In this document: positions 9,607-18,600 of the stretch, in pieces
Numbering within the stretch: position 1 is the first letter of the stretch
Layout of the letters: the number at the start of each line of letters is the position of its first letter
Source: Anaerolineae bacterium
GTDB taxonomy: Bacteria; Chloroflexota; Anaerolineae; 4572-78; J111
Length of the DNA stretch: 64,000 nucleotides
Assembly: GCA_023151115.1 (NCBI GenBank)
Contig: JAKLJP010000027.1
Span: forward strand, 34,451 to 98,450
Direction: 5' to 3'
Translations under genes and position numbers: made by a program
The notes under the pieces: generated by a model
The model's input: the letters and a program-made list of their open reading frames with translations, nothing else
What the model was told of the DNA's origin: nothing
The model's database searches: none

Positions 9607-9615
9607 ATACGGCCC

Positions 9616-9624
9616 ATTATACCA
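9616..9624 (-). promoter_or_regulatory. Extended -10 box giving a near-leaderless phosphatase transcript
   Basis: The minus strand reads TGGTATAAT, an extended -10 element, ending nine bases before ATG 9606. No good -35 is visible 17 bp upstream, as is common for extended -10 promoters. Transcription would begin 2-3 bases before the start codon. Confidence 0.5.
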
Positions 9625-9639
9625 CAAAATTTAAACCAT

Positions 9640-10449
9640 TCACCTGACCGGACCCCATTTTGTAGCGACGATAGCCTGTCCCGCCGGACTCAGACTAAAT
9701 TCTACAAACTTAGCCAGTTCGGGCTGGCTTTGGGGGGGGACCAGCAGTGACAACTCGCGGATTAAGGGATAATTTCCCTCGGTCAGGCTGTCGAGGGAGG
9801 GCGGGACGCCCTCAAGCGAGACGGCGTAAACTTTCTCTGTTACCAGCGCCAGCGAAACGTAACCCACCGCGCCCGCATGGTGAGCCACATAGTCAATGAC
9901 GGCTTGACTGTTGGGCAAAACAATCGCTGTGGGGGTGACGCGCTCATCGGCCATGACCAGCGCTTCAAAAGCGGCCCGTGTGCCGGAACCATCTTCCCGG
10001 CTGACCACCTGGATTGGCCCGGCCCGGCCGTCTACCTCCTGCCAGTTGAGCAGCCGCCCGCTGAAAATGTCTCGCACCTGGAGCAGGGGGAGATTCTCGA
10101 TTTTGTGGTCAGGGTGCAGGATCACTGCCACAGCATCGCGGGCAATAGGGATAGAACGGACTGCTCCCGGCAGGTTTTGGGTCGGCCAGGAAACCAGGCC
10201 CAGATCCACCCGGCCCGACTCGACCAATGTTTGGCCTAAGTGTGAGCCGCCGCCCTGGATGTCGAAGGTGATGTGGGGTTGTTGGGCGCTGTAAGCGGCA
10301 GCCAGATCGGCTAAAAGCGGGGCCATGCTGGTCGAACCGGCCGCTTTGAGAACTACCGGCGGCGGTGGGGTGACAGTAGCCAGGCAGGCGGAGAGGAAGA
10401 GAAGGATGAAGGCGGAAGGCGGAAGGCGGAAAGAAAAATGTAATTTCAT
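9640..10449 (-). CDS. PstS-like periplasmic/lipoprotein substrate-binding protein
   Basis: A 269-residue exported protein with a short signal peptide ending in a lipobox (LSAC), then a type-2 periplasmic binding fold. The motif KAAGSTSMAPLLADLA near the mature N-terminus and EDGSGTRAAFEALV in the middle are typical of phosphate-binding PstS proteins, where these Ser/Thr/Arg residues contact phosphate. No pstC, pstA, pstB or phoU is adjacent, so the protein may be a stand-alone oxyanion binder or sensor. The signal peptide hydrophobic core and the ribosome site are made from heptamer repeats (10396-10470), and the mRNA start would fold into a hairpin. The family is clear; the ligand is inferred. 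Confidence 0.82.
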   Translation of the reverse strand: MKLHFSFRLPPSAFILLFLSACLATVTPPPPVVLKAAGSTSMAPLLADLAAAYSAQQPHITFDIQGGGSHLGQTLVESGRVDLGLVSWPTQNLPGAVRSIPIARDAVAVILHPDHKIENLPLLQVRDIFSGRLLNWQEVDGRAGPIQVVSREDGSGTRAAFEALVMADERVTPTAIVLPNSQAVIDYVAHHAGAVGYVSLALVTEKVYAVSLEGVPPSLDSLTEGNYPLIRELSLLVPPQSQPELAKFVEFSLSPAGQAIVATKWGPVR

Positions 10450-10470
10450 CCTTCATCCTTCCGCCTTTAT
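10396..10470. repeat. Heptamer repeats spanning start codon and signal peptide of the PstS-like gene
   Basis: Three AAGGCGG copies within the signal-peptide codons are complementary to CCGCCTT/ATCCTTC copies just upstream of the ATG. The pair makes a hairpin covering the ribosome site and start codon. A change of one 7-bp unit would shift the frame. Confidence 0.8.
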
Positions 10471-11282
10471 CCTTTAATAAGGGCGACGGCAATGACAATA
10501 AGGCTCAGGATGACCCGGTAGGCGACAAAGGTGTACATGGAGTGACCTTGCAGGTAGCTCAGTAGCCAGCGAATGCAAAAGTAACCGGAAACGGCGGCGG
10601 CGATAAAACCCACAGTCAAGGCCGGTAGTTCAGCGGTGAGATTTCCGGCCTCTACCAAATCCTTCAAAGCCACCACCCCGGCGCCACCCAGGGCGGGAAT
10701 AGACATGAGAAAGCTAAAACGGGCCGCCGCCGGGCGGGTGAAGCCGCGCAGCATACCGCCGGTGATAGTTGCCCCGGAACGGCTCACACCGGGAATCATG
10801 GCCGCTACCTGCCAAAGTCCGACAACGATGGCATCGAGCCAACCCACGCTCTCCACTTGACGCGCCCGCGAGCCAAAAAATTCGGCAATGACCAGAATGA
10901 TGGAGGTAACGCCGATAAATATCCCCACATAAACCGGCGCAGAGAAGAAGGACTCGAAAAAGTCTTTGAACAGCACCCCGAAAACCACCGCCGGAATAGT
11001 GGCAATGACTACCAGCCAACCCAGTTTGGCCTCAAAGGTTGCCAGCGGTTGCCTTTTGATTAACCCCTGGAGAACACCCTGGACAATTAGCCAGATATCG
11101 CGCCAGAAATAGATAAAAACCCCAACCAGCGTACCCCACTGCACCAGCACTTCAAAGGTAAAGGGCGCATCGGGCCAGCCCAGCAGCCAGGGCACCAATA
11201 CCAAATGGCCGGAACTAGAAACAGGAATGTATTCGGTTAATCCCTGGACAAGGCCGAGGATGAGGGCTTGGAAAAGGTCCAT
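10467..11282 (-). CDS. uppP: Undecaprenyl-diphosphate phosphatase UppP (BacA)
   Basis: A 271-residue integral membrane enzyme that dephosphorylates undecaprenyl diphosphate to recycle the lipid carrier of peptidoglycan and polysaccharide synthesis. The two family signatures are present: GLTEYIPVSSSGHL near the N-terminus and PGVSRSGATITGGMLRG in the second half, with eight or so membrane helices between and around them. The open frame runs up to 11378, but ATG 11282 is preceded by AAAGGAG at proper distance and begins the normal MDLFQALILG sequence; the extra 32 residues are repeat-derived. The gene fits with murA and the glycan genes elsewhere in the window, which all draw on this carrier. 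Confidence 0.95.
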   Translation of the reverse strand: MDLFQALILGLVQGLTEYIPVSSSGHLVLVPWLLGWPDAPFTFEVLVQWGTLVGVFIYFWRDIWLIVQGVLQGLIKRQPLATFEAKLGWLVVIATIPAVVFGVLFKDFFESFFSAPVYVGIFIGVTSIILVIAEFFGSRARQVESVGWLDAIVVGLWQVAAMIPGVSRSGATITGGMLRGFTRPAAARFSFLMSIPALGGAGVVALKDLVEAGNLTAELPALTVGFIAAAVSGYFCIRWLLSYLQGHSMYTFVAYRVILSLIVIAVALIKG

Positions 11283-11336
11283 TTTGGGAAACTCCTTTAT
11301 ACGGGTAGACGGCACCCCTTCGGGTGCGCCGAAGGG

Positions 11337-11396
11337 CGTAGACAGTAGACAGTAGACGGGGACTCTTCCCCTGTTCACCGTCTACCGTCTACTTTT
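11337..11396. repeat. Inverted heptamer repeats (GTAGACG/GTAGACA)
   Basis: Copies of GTAGACA face copies of CGTCTAC, forming a hairpin in the 99-bp gap between tgt and uppP. The repeat also supplies the last codons and stop codon of tgt. It recurs at 49486-49530. Confidence 0.75.
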
Positions 11397-12503
11397 TACG
11401 GGTTGGTAACTTGCCAGGAAGTGATCCTTGTACTCCACAAACGTGCCGTCGAGAATAGATTGGCGGATGCGGCGCATGGTGTCGAGCATGAAGTGGAGAT
11501 TGTGCAGGGTGGTCAGGCGCAGGGCCAGAATCTCTTGGGCGATGAGCAGATGGCGCAGGTAGGCCAGGCTGAAGGTGCGGCAGGTGTAGCATAGGCAGTC
11601 CGCTTCGATGGGATTTTTATCTTGGGCAAAGCGGGCGTTGCGGAGATTGACCCGGCCCTGTTTGGTGAAGACCGCGCCATTGCGGGCAATGCGAGTCGGC
11701 AGCACGCAATCAAATTGGTCTACGCCGCGGGCGACGCACTCAAATAAATCCTCCGGGCTGCCCACACCCATCAGATAGCGTGGCTTGTGACGGGGCAAAA
11801 GAGGATGCATGACCTCCAGCATCTCATGCATTTGGGCTTTGGTTTCGCCCACACTCAACCCACCGATGCCGTAGCCGGGAAAATCCAGCGCGGCCAAAAA
11901 TTCGGCGCTCTGCGCCCGCAAATCGGCAAAAACACCACCCTGGACAATACCGTAAAGCGCCTGATCGGAGCGAGTTTGGGCCACTTTGCAGCGCTCGGCC
12001 CAGCAATGCGTCCGGGCTAAAGCTTTGATATTATAGTCGTAATCATGGGGCGGCGGGCACTCGTCGAAGGCCATGATGATGTCGGCCCCCAGCTTTTCCT
12101 CGACAGCGATGACCGACTCCGGGGTAAAGCGGTGATAGGAGCCGTCAATGTGGGAGCGAAAGGTCACGCCGTCGTCGTCAATTTTGCGTAGCCCTTCCAG
12201 GCTGAACACCTGGAAGCCGCCTGAGTCGGTCAGGATAGGCCGGGGCCACTGCATAAAAGCATGCAGCCCACCGAAATCGGCGATCAGGTCAGCGCCGGGC
12301 CGCAGGTAGAGGTGGTAGGTGTTGCTCAGAATGAGGGTCGCGCCCAATTCTTGCAAATCGGCGGGGGTCAGCGTTTTGACCGTGGCCTGGGTGCCCACCG
12401 GCGCAAACACCGGCGTCGGGATGTCGCCGTGAGGGGTGTGAATAATCCCCGCGCGGGCGGCGGTGCGGGTGTCTTCGGTTAGAAGTTCGAATGAAAAAGC
12501 CAT
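11382..12503 (-). CDS. tgt: Queuine tRNA-ribosyltransferase (bacterial TGT)
   Basis: A 373-residue enzyme that exchanges guanine 34 of GUN-anticodon tRNAs for the queuine precursor preQ1. Diagnostic motifs are DSGGFQVFSL (with the substrate-binding Asp), GGLSVGET, RYLMGVGSPEDL, and DQFDCVLPTRIARNG with the nucleophilic Asp. The C-terminal zinc site has the family spacing: DCLCYTC and then a His in LHNLHF. Length matches the family. The ATG at 12503 begins a normal N-terminus. No other queuosine genes are nearby. The C-terminal residues VKSRR and the stop codon lie in a heptamer repeat, so the extreme C-terminus has probably been rewritten by repeat growth. Confidence 0.96.
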   Translation of the reverse strand: MAFSFELLTEDTRTAARAGIIHTPHGDIPTPVFAPVGTQATVKTLTPADLQELGATLILSNTYHLYLRPGADLIADFGGLHAFMQWPRPILTDSGGFQVFSLEGLRKIDDDGVTFRSHIDGSYHRFTPESVIAVEEKLGADIIMAFDECPPPHDYDYNIKALARTHCWAERCKVAQTRSDQALYGIVQGGVFADLRAQSAEFLAALDFPGYGIGGLSVGETKAQMHEMLEVMHPLLPRHKPRYLMGVGSPEDLFECVARGVDQFDCVLPTRIARNGAVFTKQGRVNLRNARFAQDKNPIEADCLCYTCRTFSLAYLRHLLIAQEILALRLTTLHNLHFMLDTMRRIRQSILDGTFVEYKDHFLASYQPVKSRR

Positions 12504-12514
12504 AATCCGTTAAA

Positions 12515-12590
12515 TGTTGAAGGTTGAAGGTTGAACGTTCAACCTATAAACTTGCAACCTTGCTACCTGCTACTCTGTAACCTGTTTCAC
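12515..12590. repeat. Short tandem repeats in the tgt leader
   Basis: GGTTGAA copies followed by partly complementary CAACCT/AACCTGC copies occupy the untranslated leader of tgt. Confidence 0.7.
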
Positions 12591-12600
12591 AAACCGGGCT

Positions 12601-12609
12601 ATTATAGCA
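12601..12609 (-). promoter_or_regulatory. Extended -10 box upstream of tgt
   Basis: The minus strand reads TGCTATAAT about 98 bp before the tgt start. The -35 region is weak. The leader would contain the repeat hairpin at 12515-12590. Confidence 0.4.
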
Positions 12610-12657
12610 TAAGCCTCAGAGAGGACGAAAAGTAGAGGGTGGTATGTTGGTTATTTG

Positions 12658-12775
12658 TTACTACTCAGGCTCATGTCATTTCGAGACCGAAGGTCGAGAA
12701 ATCCCTAGGGCGCAATACGTATAAGGTATCGGGGATTTCTCCCTGCGGTCGGAATAACATGGCAGTTACGGTTAT
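12658..12775. repeat. Dispersed palindromic element (GTCATTTCGAG family), copy A
   Basis: Left arm TCATGTCATTTCGAGACCGA and right arm with CGGTCGGAATAACATG are inverted copies of about 30 bp, flanked by ACTCAGG and GCAGTTACG. Related elements lie at 26843, 30443, 33853, 40738 and 54289. The 461-bp gap it sits in holds no gene. Confidence 0.85.
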
Positions 12776-12969
12776 TTTTTAGGTCGAGCTAAATTATTGC
12801 AAATCCAATAATATTGAAATCAAATTGTAAGGTTAACAGGGGGAATCTATGATATACTTAATTTGTAGCCTTTGGCGCACTCTGTTAATCTATGTTAAAA
12901 TAAAATAGCATTTTGTGACGCCATTCACAAGTATAGCCGAATAGCCGGGTCTTTACCAAACCGAATGAG

Positions 12970-13013
12970 CCGACCTCGCTTTAGACGCAGCGCTGCGTTT
13001 AGAGGAGGTCGGT
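12970..13013. repeat. Perfect-looking hairpin at the 5' end of the AAA/APH gene
   Basis: CCGACCTC...GACGCAGCG and CGCTGCGT...GAGGTCGG are inverted. The ATG at 12965 is immediately before this palindrome, which argues that the real start is the GTG at 13040 behind a GAGGGAGG ribosome site. Confidence 0.7.
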
Positions 13014-13039
13014 TTGGTTTAGGGTTGAGGGAGGTTTCA

Positions 13040-15667
13040 GTGAGGGGTAACCAATCTGCCGAGCGGTTGGACATCCGTGTAGCGGGCAATATTCATCTGA
13101 CGCCGGAAGTTGAAACTGTTTTGCGAAAGATGTTTGGCGCCTTCAGGCAAATTGCCGTCGAAGCGGAATTTGGACGGGGTTTTAGCGGCAGCCGCACCTT
13201 TCGGGTGCGGCTGGTTGAGCGGGGCGGCCGGGCTTATTTACCGACGGCCATCAAAATAGCGCCGGCCGGGTTAATTCAAAGGGAATGGGAGGCGTATCAA
13301 ACCTGGGTTGAGCATACCATTCCTAATATTGCCCAGTTAAAGGACGCACCGGTCTTTCCAGCGGGCAGCCAGTGGGGCGGCTTGCATTACAGCTTGGTTG
13401 GCGATGGCACGTTTCCGGTGCAAAGTTTGCGCGATTACAGCCAGGGGGCCACCCTCGAAGACTTGTGCTGGGTGTTAGAGAACCGTCTTTTTGAAATCAT
13501 CGGCTCCAATTGGTGGCTGGACAGCCGCACAAACCGCGCCTTCCAGATGCAATCAGACTATGACCTGGTGCTGCCGGTCAACTTGCTGTTTAAATTCAGT
13601 GAGGCAGCCCCCGCCGGAACATCCATTATCGAAGCCAGTGATCGCCTGCCGGCGTTTGCCGGCGCTGCCGGGGATAATGTTCAGCTCAAAGGGTTTGTTG
13701 TTGTTAAAGCCGACCAGAAGCGGCAAGAATTAACCCTCAATTTTCCCCCAGTACCGGAGGGGCACGCCCCGCTTTCTTATCGAGTCCGGGTGACGGATGT
13801 GCCCGATATAGCCGCTTATCAAACCGGGCAAGTGGTTGAGGCGATAGCAGGGGTGGTGACAGCCACCCGTCACGATCAGTTAGTTGGTCAGGTCCAGCAG
13901 GCGTTGGGTGAAGCGGTTGATACCTCGGCGGGGAGGGTGGTTTTGTCCACTCGTGCCGAGGTTGGGATAAGTTCATCTTCCGGGTTGAAGCAAAATCACC
14001 GCTCAGCCGAGGTTCAAGGCGTATTTCCGGCCTCTTTGCCAAACCCTTTGCTCAGCTATCAAAACCTGCTGCGTGATTTTCTGCCGGTGAAAAATTCGAC
14101 CATTCACGGCGATTTGAACCTGGAAAATATTCTGGTAGACCCGGCTACCCGCGAGGTCAGCCTGATTGATTTTGCCACCGTCCGCCAGGGCCATGTGCTG
14201 CACGACCTGCTGCGTTTGGAGACAGAGGTTTTGGTGACGCTCATCCCGCCCATTTTGGCCGAAGGCGGCTGGCCGGCGGAAACAATCGTGCCTTTTTATG
14301 AACACCTGAATCGAATGACCTGGCAGAGTGATGAGGCTGCTGCCCCCGAATTATCTTACCCGGCCTTAAACAAACCCTTCGCAATGCTGCGGGTCATTCG
14401 CAAGATGGCTCGTAAATGCCTGTTTAACCTGGATGATTGGCGAGAATATTCACGCGGTTTGGTCATATATTTGTTGGGTGCGCTAAAGTTCAAACCCCTC
14501 GATGATTTGCCTACCGCCCCTCTGCCCAAACAGGTAGCTTTTTGGGGGGCGGCCAGCGCCCAACAGTGGCTTGAAAGCTCCGCACCACAGCCTAAACCTC
14601 GACTTGCCCAGAGCCGGCCCGCAGCCGGAACGCGGTCGAGAAAATCATCCTTTGAAATAGAGCCTCCCTTTGGCACCATGCGCCCTGACTCCCCCTTCTA
14701 CATCGAGCGCGAAGCCGACGAGCAGTGCTGGCGGCAGCTTAACAGCCCTTACGCGGCGACCCTTTTCGCGCAAGCCCCCATGCAAACGGGGAAAAGTTCG
14801 CTGCTGCGCCGGCTGCTGTACCAGGTTAAGCAAAGCGGAGAGCAGCGGTATGCTTACATTGACTTTCAAAAATTTACCGAACAATATTTGGCGGATGAGG
14901 AGAACTTTTTTATCCAACTGTGTCTGATGATCGGCGATGCCCTGGGCCTGCCCGAAGCGATTGATCAGTACTGGTCGGGCCGGCGGACGCACATTATCAA
15001 ATGCAGTCATTACCTGTCGGATTATATTATCCCCCGGCTCAAGGGGCCGTTTATTCTGGCGATGGATGAAGTGGAGCGAATGCAGGCCTGCCCGTTTCGA
15101 GGTAATTTTTTTGGCATGCTGCGCACCTGGCATAATGACCGGGTAGCCAATGAACATTTTGCCCAGATGACGCTGTTTCTGAGCAGTTCAACCGACCCCT
15201 ACTTGTTGATTGACAATCCCAATCAATCCCCTTTCAATGTGGCTACCCCGGTTACCCTGCAAGATTTTACTCTGGACGAGGTGGCCGAACTGAACCGCCG
15301 GCACTATTCGCCGCTAAGCCCATCTGACCTGGAGTCGTTGACGGATTTGGTGGGGGGACATCCCTTTTTAACCCGCCTGGCCCTGTATCTGCTGGCGCGT
15401 GGTAAAGTGGACCTGCCGGCTCTGTTAACCCACGCCACCGAGGATCATGGACCTTTTGGTGAACATCTGCGTCACTACCTGCGTCGGGTTTTAGGCAAAC
15501 CGGAGCTAAAACAAGCCTTAACATTGATAGTTCACCAGCGCAGCCTGGAAGAAAATGATATTTTTCATCGGCTGCGGGAAGCGGGTTTGATTAAACGGGT
15601 GGGGCGGCAAGTGGTTTTTCGGAACAAATTGTATGAGCAATATTTCAAGGAGCGCCTGAATGGTTAA
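13040..15667 (+). CDS. APH-like kinase fused to an AAA_35-type ATPase
   Basis: A cytoplasmic protein of about 875 residues (900 from the ATG at 12965). The first 550 residues resemble a divergent aminoglycoside-phosphotransferase-like kinase. They have HGDLNLENIL with the catalytic Asp and Asn, followed by VSLIDFATV holding the metal-binding Asp, and may match the ternary-complex-associated kinase domains described in bacterial conflict systems. A basic linker follows. The C-terminal 300 residues are an AAA-like ATPase of the AAA_35 type: Walker A APMQTGKSSLL, Walker B-like FILAMDEVERM, then LFLSSSTDP and GGHPFLTRLALYLLARG. The gene overlaps the next by 8 bp, and both carry the same ATPase family, so they probably act as one complex. 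Ligand, substrate and outcome are unknown. Confidence 0.72.
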   Translation: MRGNQSAERLDIRVAGNIHLTPEVETVLRKMFGAFRQIAVEAEFGRGFSGSRTFRVRLVERGGRAYLPTAIKIAPAGLIQREWEAYQTWVEHTIPNIAQLKDAPVFPAGSQWGGLHYSLVGDGTFPVQSLRDYSQGATLEDLCWVLENRLFEIIGSNWWLDSRTNRAFQMQSDYDLVLPVNLLFKFSEAAPAGTSIIEASDRLPAFAGAAGDNVQLKGFVVVKADQKRQELTLNFPPVPEGHAPLSYRVRVTDVPDIAAYQTGQVVEAIAGVVTATRHDQLVGQVQQALGEAVDTSAGRVVLSTRAEVGISSSSGLKQNHRSAEVQGVFPASLPNPLLSYQNLLRDFLPVKNSTIHGDLNLENILVDPATREVSLIDFATVRQGHVLHDLLRLETEVLVTLIPPILAEGGWPAETIVPFYEHLNRMTWQSDEAAAPELSYPALNKPFAMLRVIRKMARKCLFNLDDWREYSRGLVIYLLGALKFKPLDDLPTAPLPKQVAFWGAASAQQWLESSAPQPKPRLAQSRPAAGTRSRKSSFEIEPPFGTMRPDSPFYIEREADEQCWRQLNSPYAATLFAQAPMQTGKSSLLRRLLYQVKQSGEQRYAYIDFQKFTEQYLADEENFFIQLCLMIGDALGLPEAIDQYWSGRRTHIIKCSHYLSDYIIPRLKGPFILAMDEVERMQACPFRGNFFGMLRTWHNDRVANEHFAQMTLFLSSSTDPYLLIDNPNQSPFNVATPVTLQDFTLDEVAELNRRHYSPLSPSDLESLTDLVGGHPFLTRLALYLLARGKVDLPALLTHATEDHGPFGEHLRHYLRRVLGKPELKQALTLIVHQRSLEENDIFHRLREAGLIKRVGRQVVFRNKLYEQYFKERLNG

Positions 15668-18600
15668 TCAAGCGATGAAACTGGCAGTTGGCGGTCCGGT
15701 TCAAGCTAAATATGGCACTTACCTGTCACGTCCGGCGGATGAGCAGTTGCTGCAGGCCTGCCTGGCCGGCAAGTTTGCCTATGTGCTGGCCTGCCGCCAG
15801 ATTGGTAAATCCAGCCTGATGTTTGCTACTTCGGAAAAGCTGTCTAAAGCGGGGGTCAGAACTGCCTTAATTGATCTGAACAGTATCGGTCTGAGCGTTG
15901 AGGCCGACAGCTGGTACTTTAGCCTGATTGTCGAACTGGCCCGCCGGCTTGAACTGGCAGTTGAGGTGGAAAGTTGGTGGGAAGAGCGCCCCCGCCTGTC
16001 AACGCCAAACCAACGCTTTTTGCAATTTTTGCGAGAAGTCGTGCTGGCCGAAATATCCACCCCGGTGGTTATTTTTGTGGACGAAATTGATATGACCTTG
16101 AGCCTGGGCTTTACCGATGATTTCTTTGCCGCTATTCGCTCTGTGCATAACGACCGAGCGCACTACCCTGACCTGCATCGGTTAACTTTTGTGCTGTCGG
16201 GGGTGGCGACCCCGGACGAGCTGATAAAAGACCACACCCGCACCCCCTTTAATGTAAGCCAGGCGATTACCCTGCGCGATTTTACCAAAGAAGAGTGCGA
16301 CCCCTTCCGGCTGGAAATTGAAACCAAGTACCCGGCGCAGGCGTTGACTTATTTTAACCAGATTTATACCTGGACCAGCGGTCACCCTTATCTGACCCAG
16401 AAATTGTGCGACGCCCTGCTCAAGGCCGATGCGCTGGAAATAGAAGCCGATGCCTCGCCGGTGGATGGCCTGGTGCGGAAACTCTTTTTGGCGGCCGAGG
16501 CGCGGAGTGAGGACAACATTCAGTTTGTCCAGACCCGCGTCACCAGTGATCCCCATGCCCATGATATGCTCAAAATCTACAAGCGTGTTTTAGGAGAAAA
16601 GCCGGTGCTCGACGATGAACAATCGCCGCCGATCAACCGGCTGAAGTTGTATGGGCTGGTGGTGGCCCGCAATGGCCGGCTGGAGCTGCGGAACAAACTT
16701 TATAGTCACGCTTTTGATTTGACCTGGATTGGTGAAATGTTAGCCAATGTCAGATTAGGCTTGCCCAACCGTTACAAAATTTTACAACAAATCGGCCAGG
16801 GCGGCTTTGCCACTGTCTATCTGGCCGAACTCCACGATACCAGCCAGACCCAATCGGTGGCCTTGAAGGTGCTTAAAACGCCCGGCTACAACGATACCAC
16901 CCAGGTGAAGCGGTTCAAACAAGAGGCCCGCGCTGTCGCCCGGCTGGAACATCCCAACATCATTCGCATTCTCGAAACCAGCGCCGATGAGGAGCCGTCG
17001 TTTATTGCCATGGAGTACATTGGCGGCGGAACGCTGCGCGATAAATTAAAGCTGGGACCACTGCCCCGCAGCGAGGCGGTCAACATTGTGCGCCAGATTG
17101 GGGCGGCGCTGCATTATGCCCACAGCCAGGGCATCATTCACCGGGATGTTAACCCCAATAACATTTTGTTGGACACCTCGCAGGAGCCGGTGCGGCCGGT
17201 TTTAACCGACTTTGGCCTGGTCAAACTTTTGCTGCGTGATGAGCACTCCCAGATATCCAGCACTTCGATTATCGGCACGCTCGATTATATGGCCCCGGAG
17301 CAGTGGCGGCAGGAAACTCCCACCCCGGCCACCGACCAGTATGCTCTGGCGATTACCTTCTACGAGATGTTGACCAATCGCCACCCCTTCGAGAGCCGGT
17401 CGGGCTATTACAAGTTGATGAACCAGCATCTGGACGAGCCTCTGCCCTTACTGTCGGAGGTGATGCCGGAGATTGGCTCTTTTTTTGATGCCATTTTGCG
17501 CCGGGCCGCGGCCAAAGAGCCGGCCAGCCGTTTTGAGAGTATTGCCGCTTTTACGGCGGCTTTAGAAGAAGCCAACCGGCAGGCCGAAGAGGTGGAACGG
17601 GTGGCTTTACAAGACCAGGCCGCCAAATTTGTCGAGGCGGCCCGCAGTTATATTCAAAAAGGCCGCTACCATGCGGATCGCGCCTTGGCCATGATCGAGG
17701 CGGCTTTGGAAACCTACCCCGGCTTCCTCGATGCCTTGAGTTTGCGGGGCAAACTCTATGTGCAGCAAGATCAACTGGAAAGGGCGCTGGCCGATTACCA
17801 ACAGGCGTTTGAGCAAAACCCCAACCTGACCTCTGAAATTGGTCAGGAGTATCTAAAGGTTCTAAATCGCACGGCTGAAAGTCATTGGGAGCGCCGGCAA
17901 TTTGCCGAAGCCGTCAACCATTACGAAGCCATCTGGCAGCTTTTTGCCAGCGCCGCCAGACAGACGGAGCCCACGAATGAAATTTGGCAAAAAGTGCGCC
18001 TGCGGCTGATTGAGTATCATCATCACGAGGCCAATATGGCTTATGCTTCGGGACATCCTGCCCAGCCGGATGAGGCCGTCCAACTGCTGCAACAGAAAAT
18101 CCGGGTATTGGAAAGCCTGGCGGCCGGCAGTGAAACGGATGATTTGCGGGATAAACTCAACCAGTTGCGGGTCAACCAGTATGAAACCATGATCAGGGTG
18201 GCCCAGGGCGCGATAGAGGAGGCCGGCGCCAAAGACACCCAGGTTCGCTTTAGCAGTGAAGACATTTTTCAGCATTACAGCGCGCTCGACGAGGCGTACC
18301 AGGCGTTGCTTGACCTTGAGTCGGGGCAAACCCATTGGGCGGAGAGCCGTCGCAAAAAAATAAAAGAGTGCGCCGAAGCGCGGGTGATGTTTGGTATCAG
18401 GGCGTTGAATAAACTTGAGCCGGATTATCAGGCGGCGCTGCGGCACTACAAAGCGGTTCTTGACCTTGAGCAGAGCAAGTACCCAGGCTTGGCCCAGGAA
18501 CTACACCTGAATTTGCCTCATAAGATTGCGGAATTAGAGCTTAAAGCCGACCACGATGGCAAGTACAGTGAAGTGATGCGTTTGATTGAGGCCAGGGAAT

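Noticed and set aside
9640..10449. Phosphate transport (pst) operon
   Set aside because: No pstC, pstA, pstB or phoU lies on either side; only the binding protein is present.
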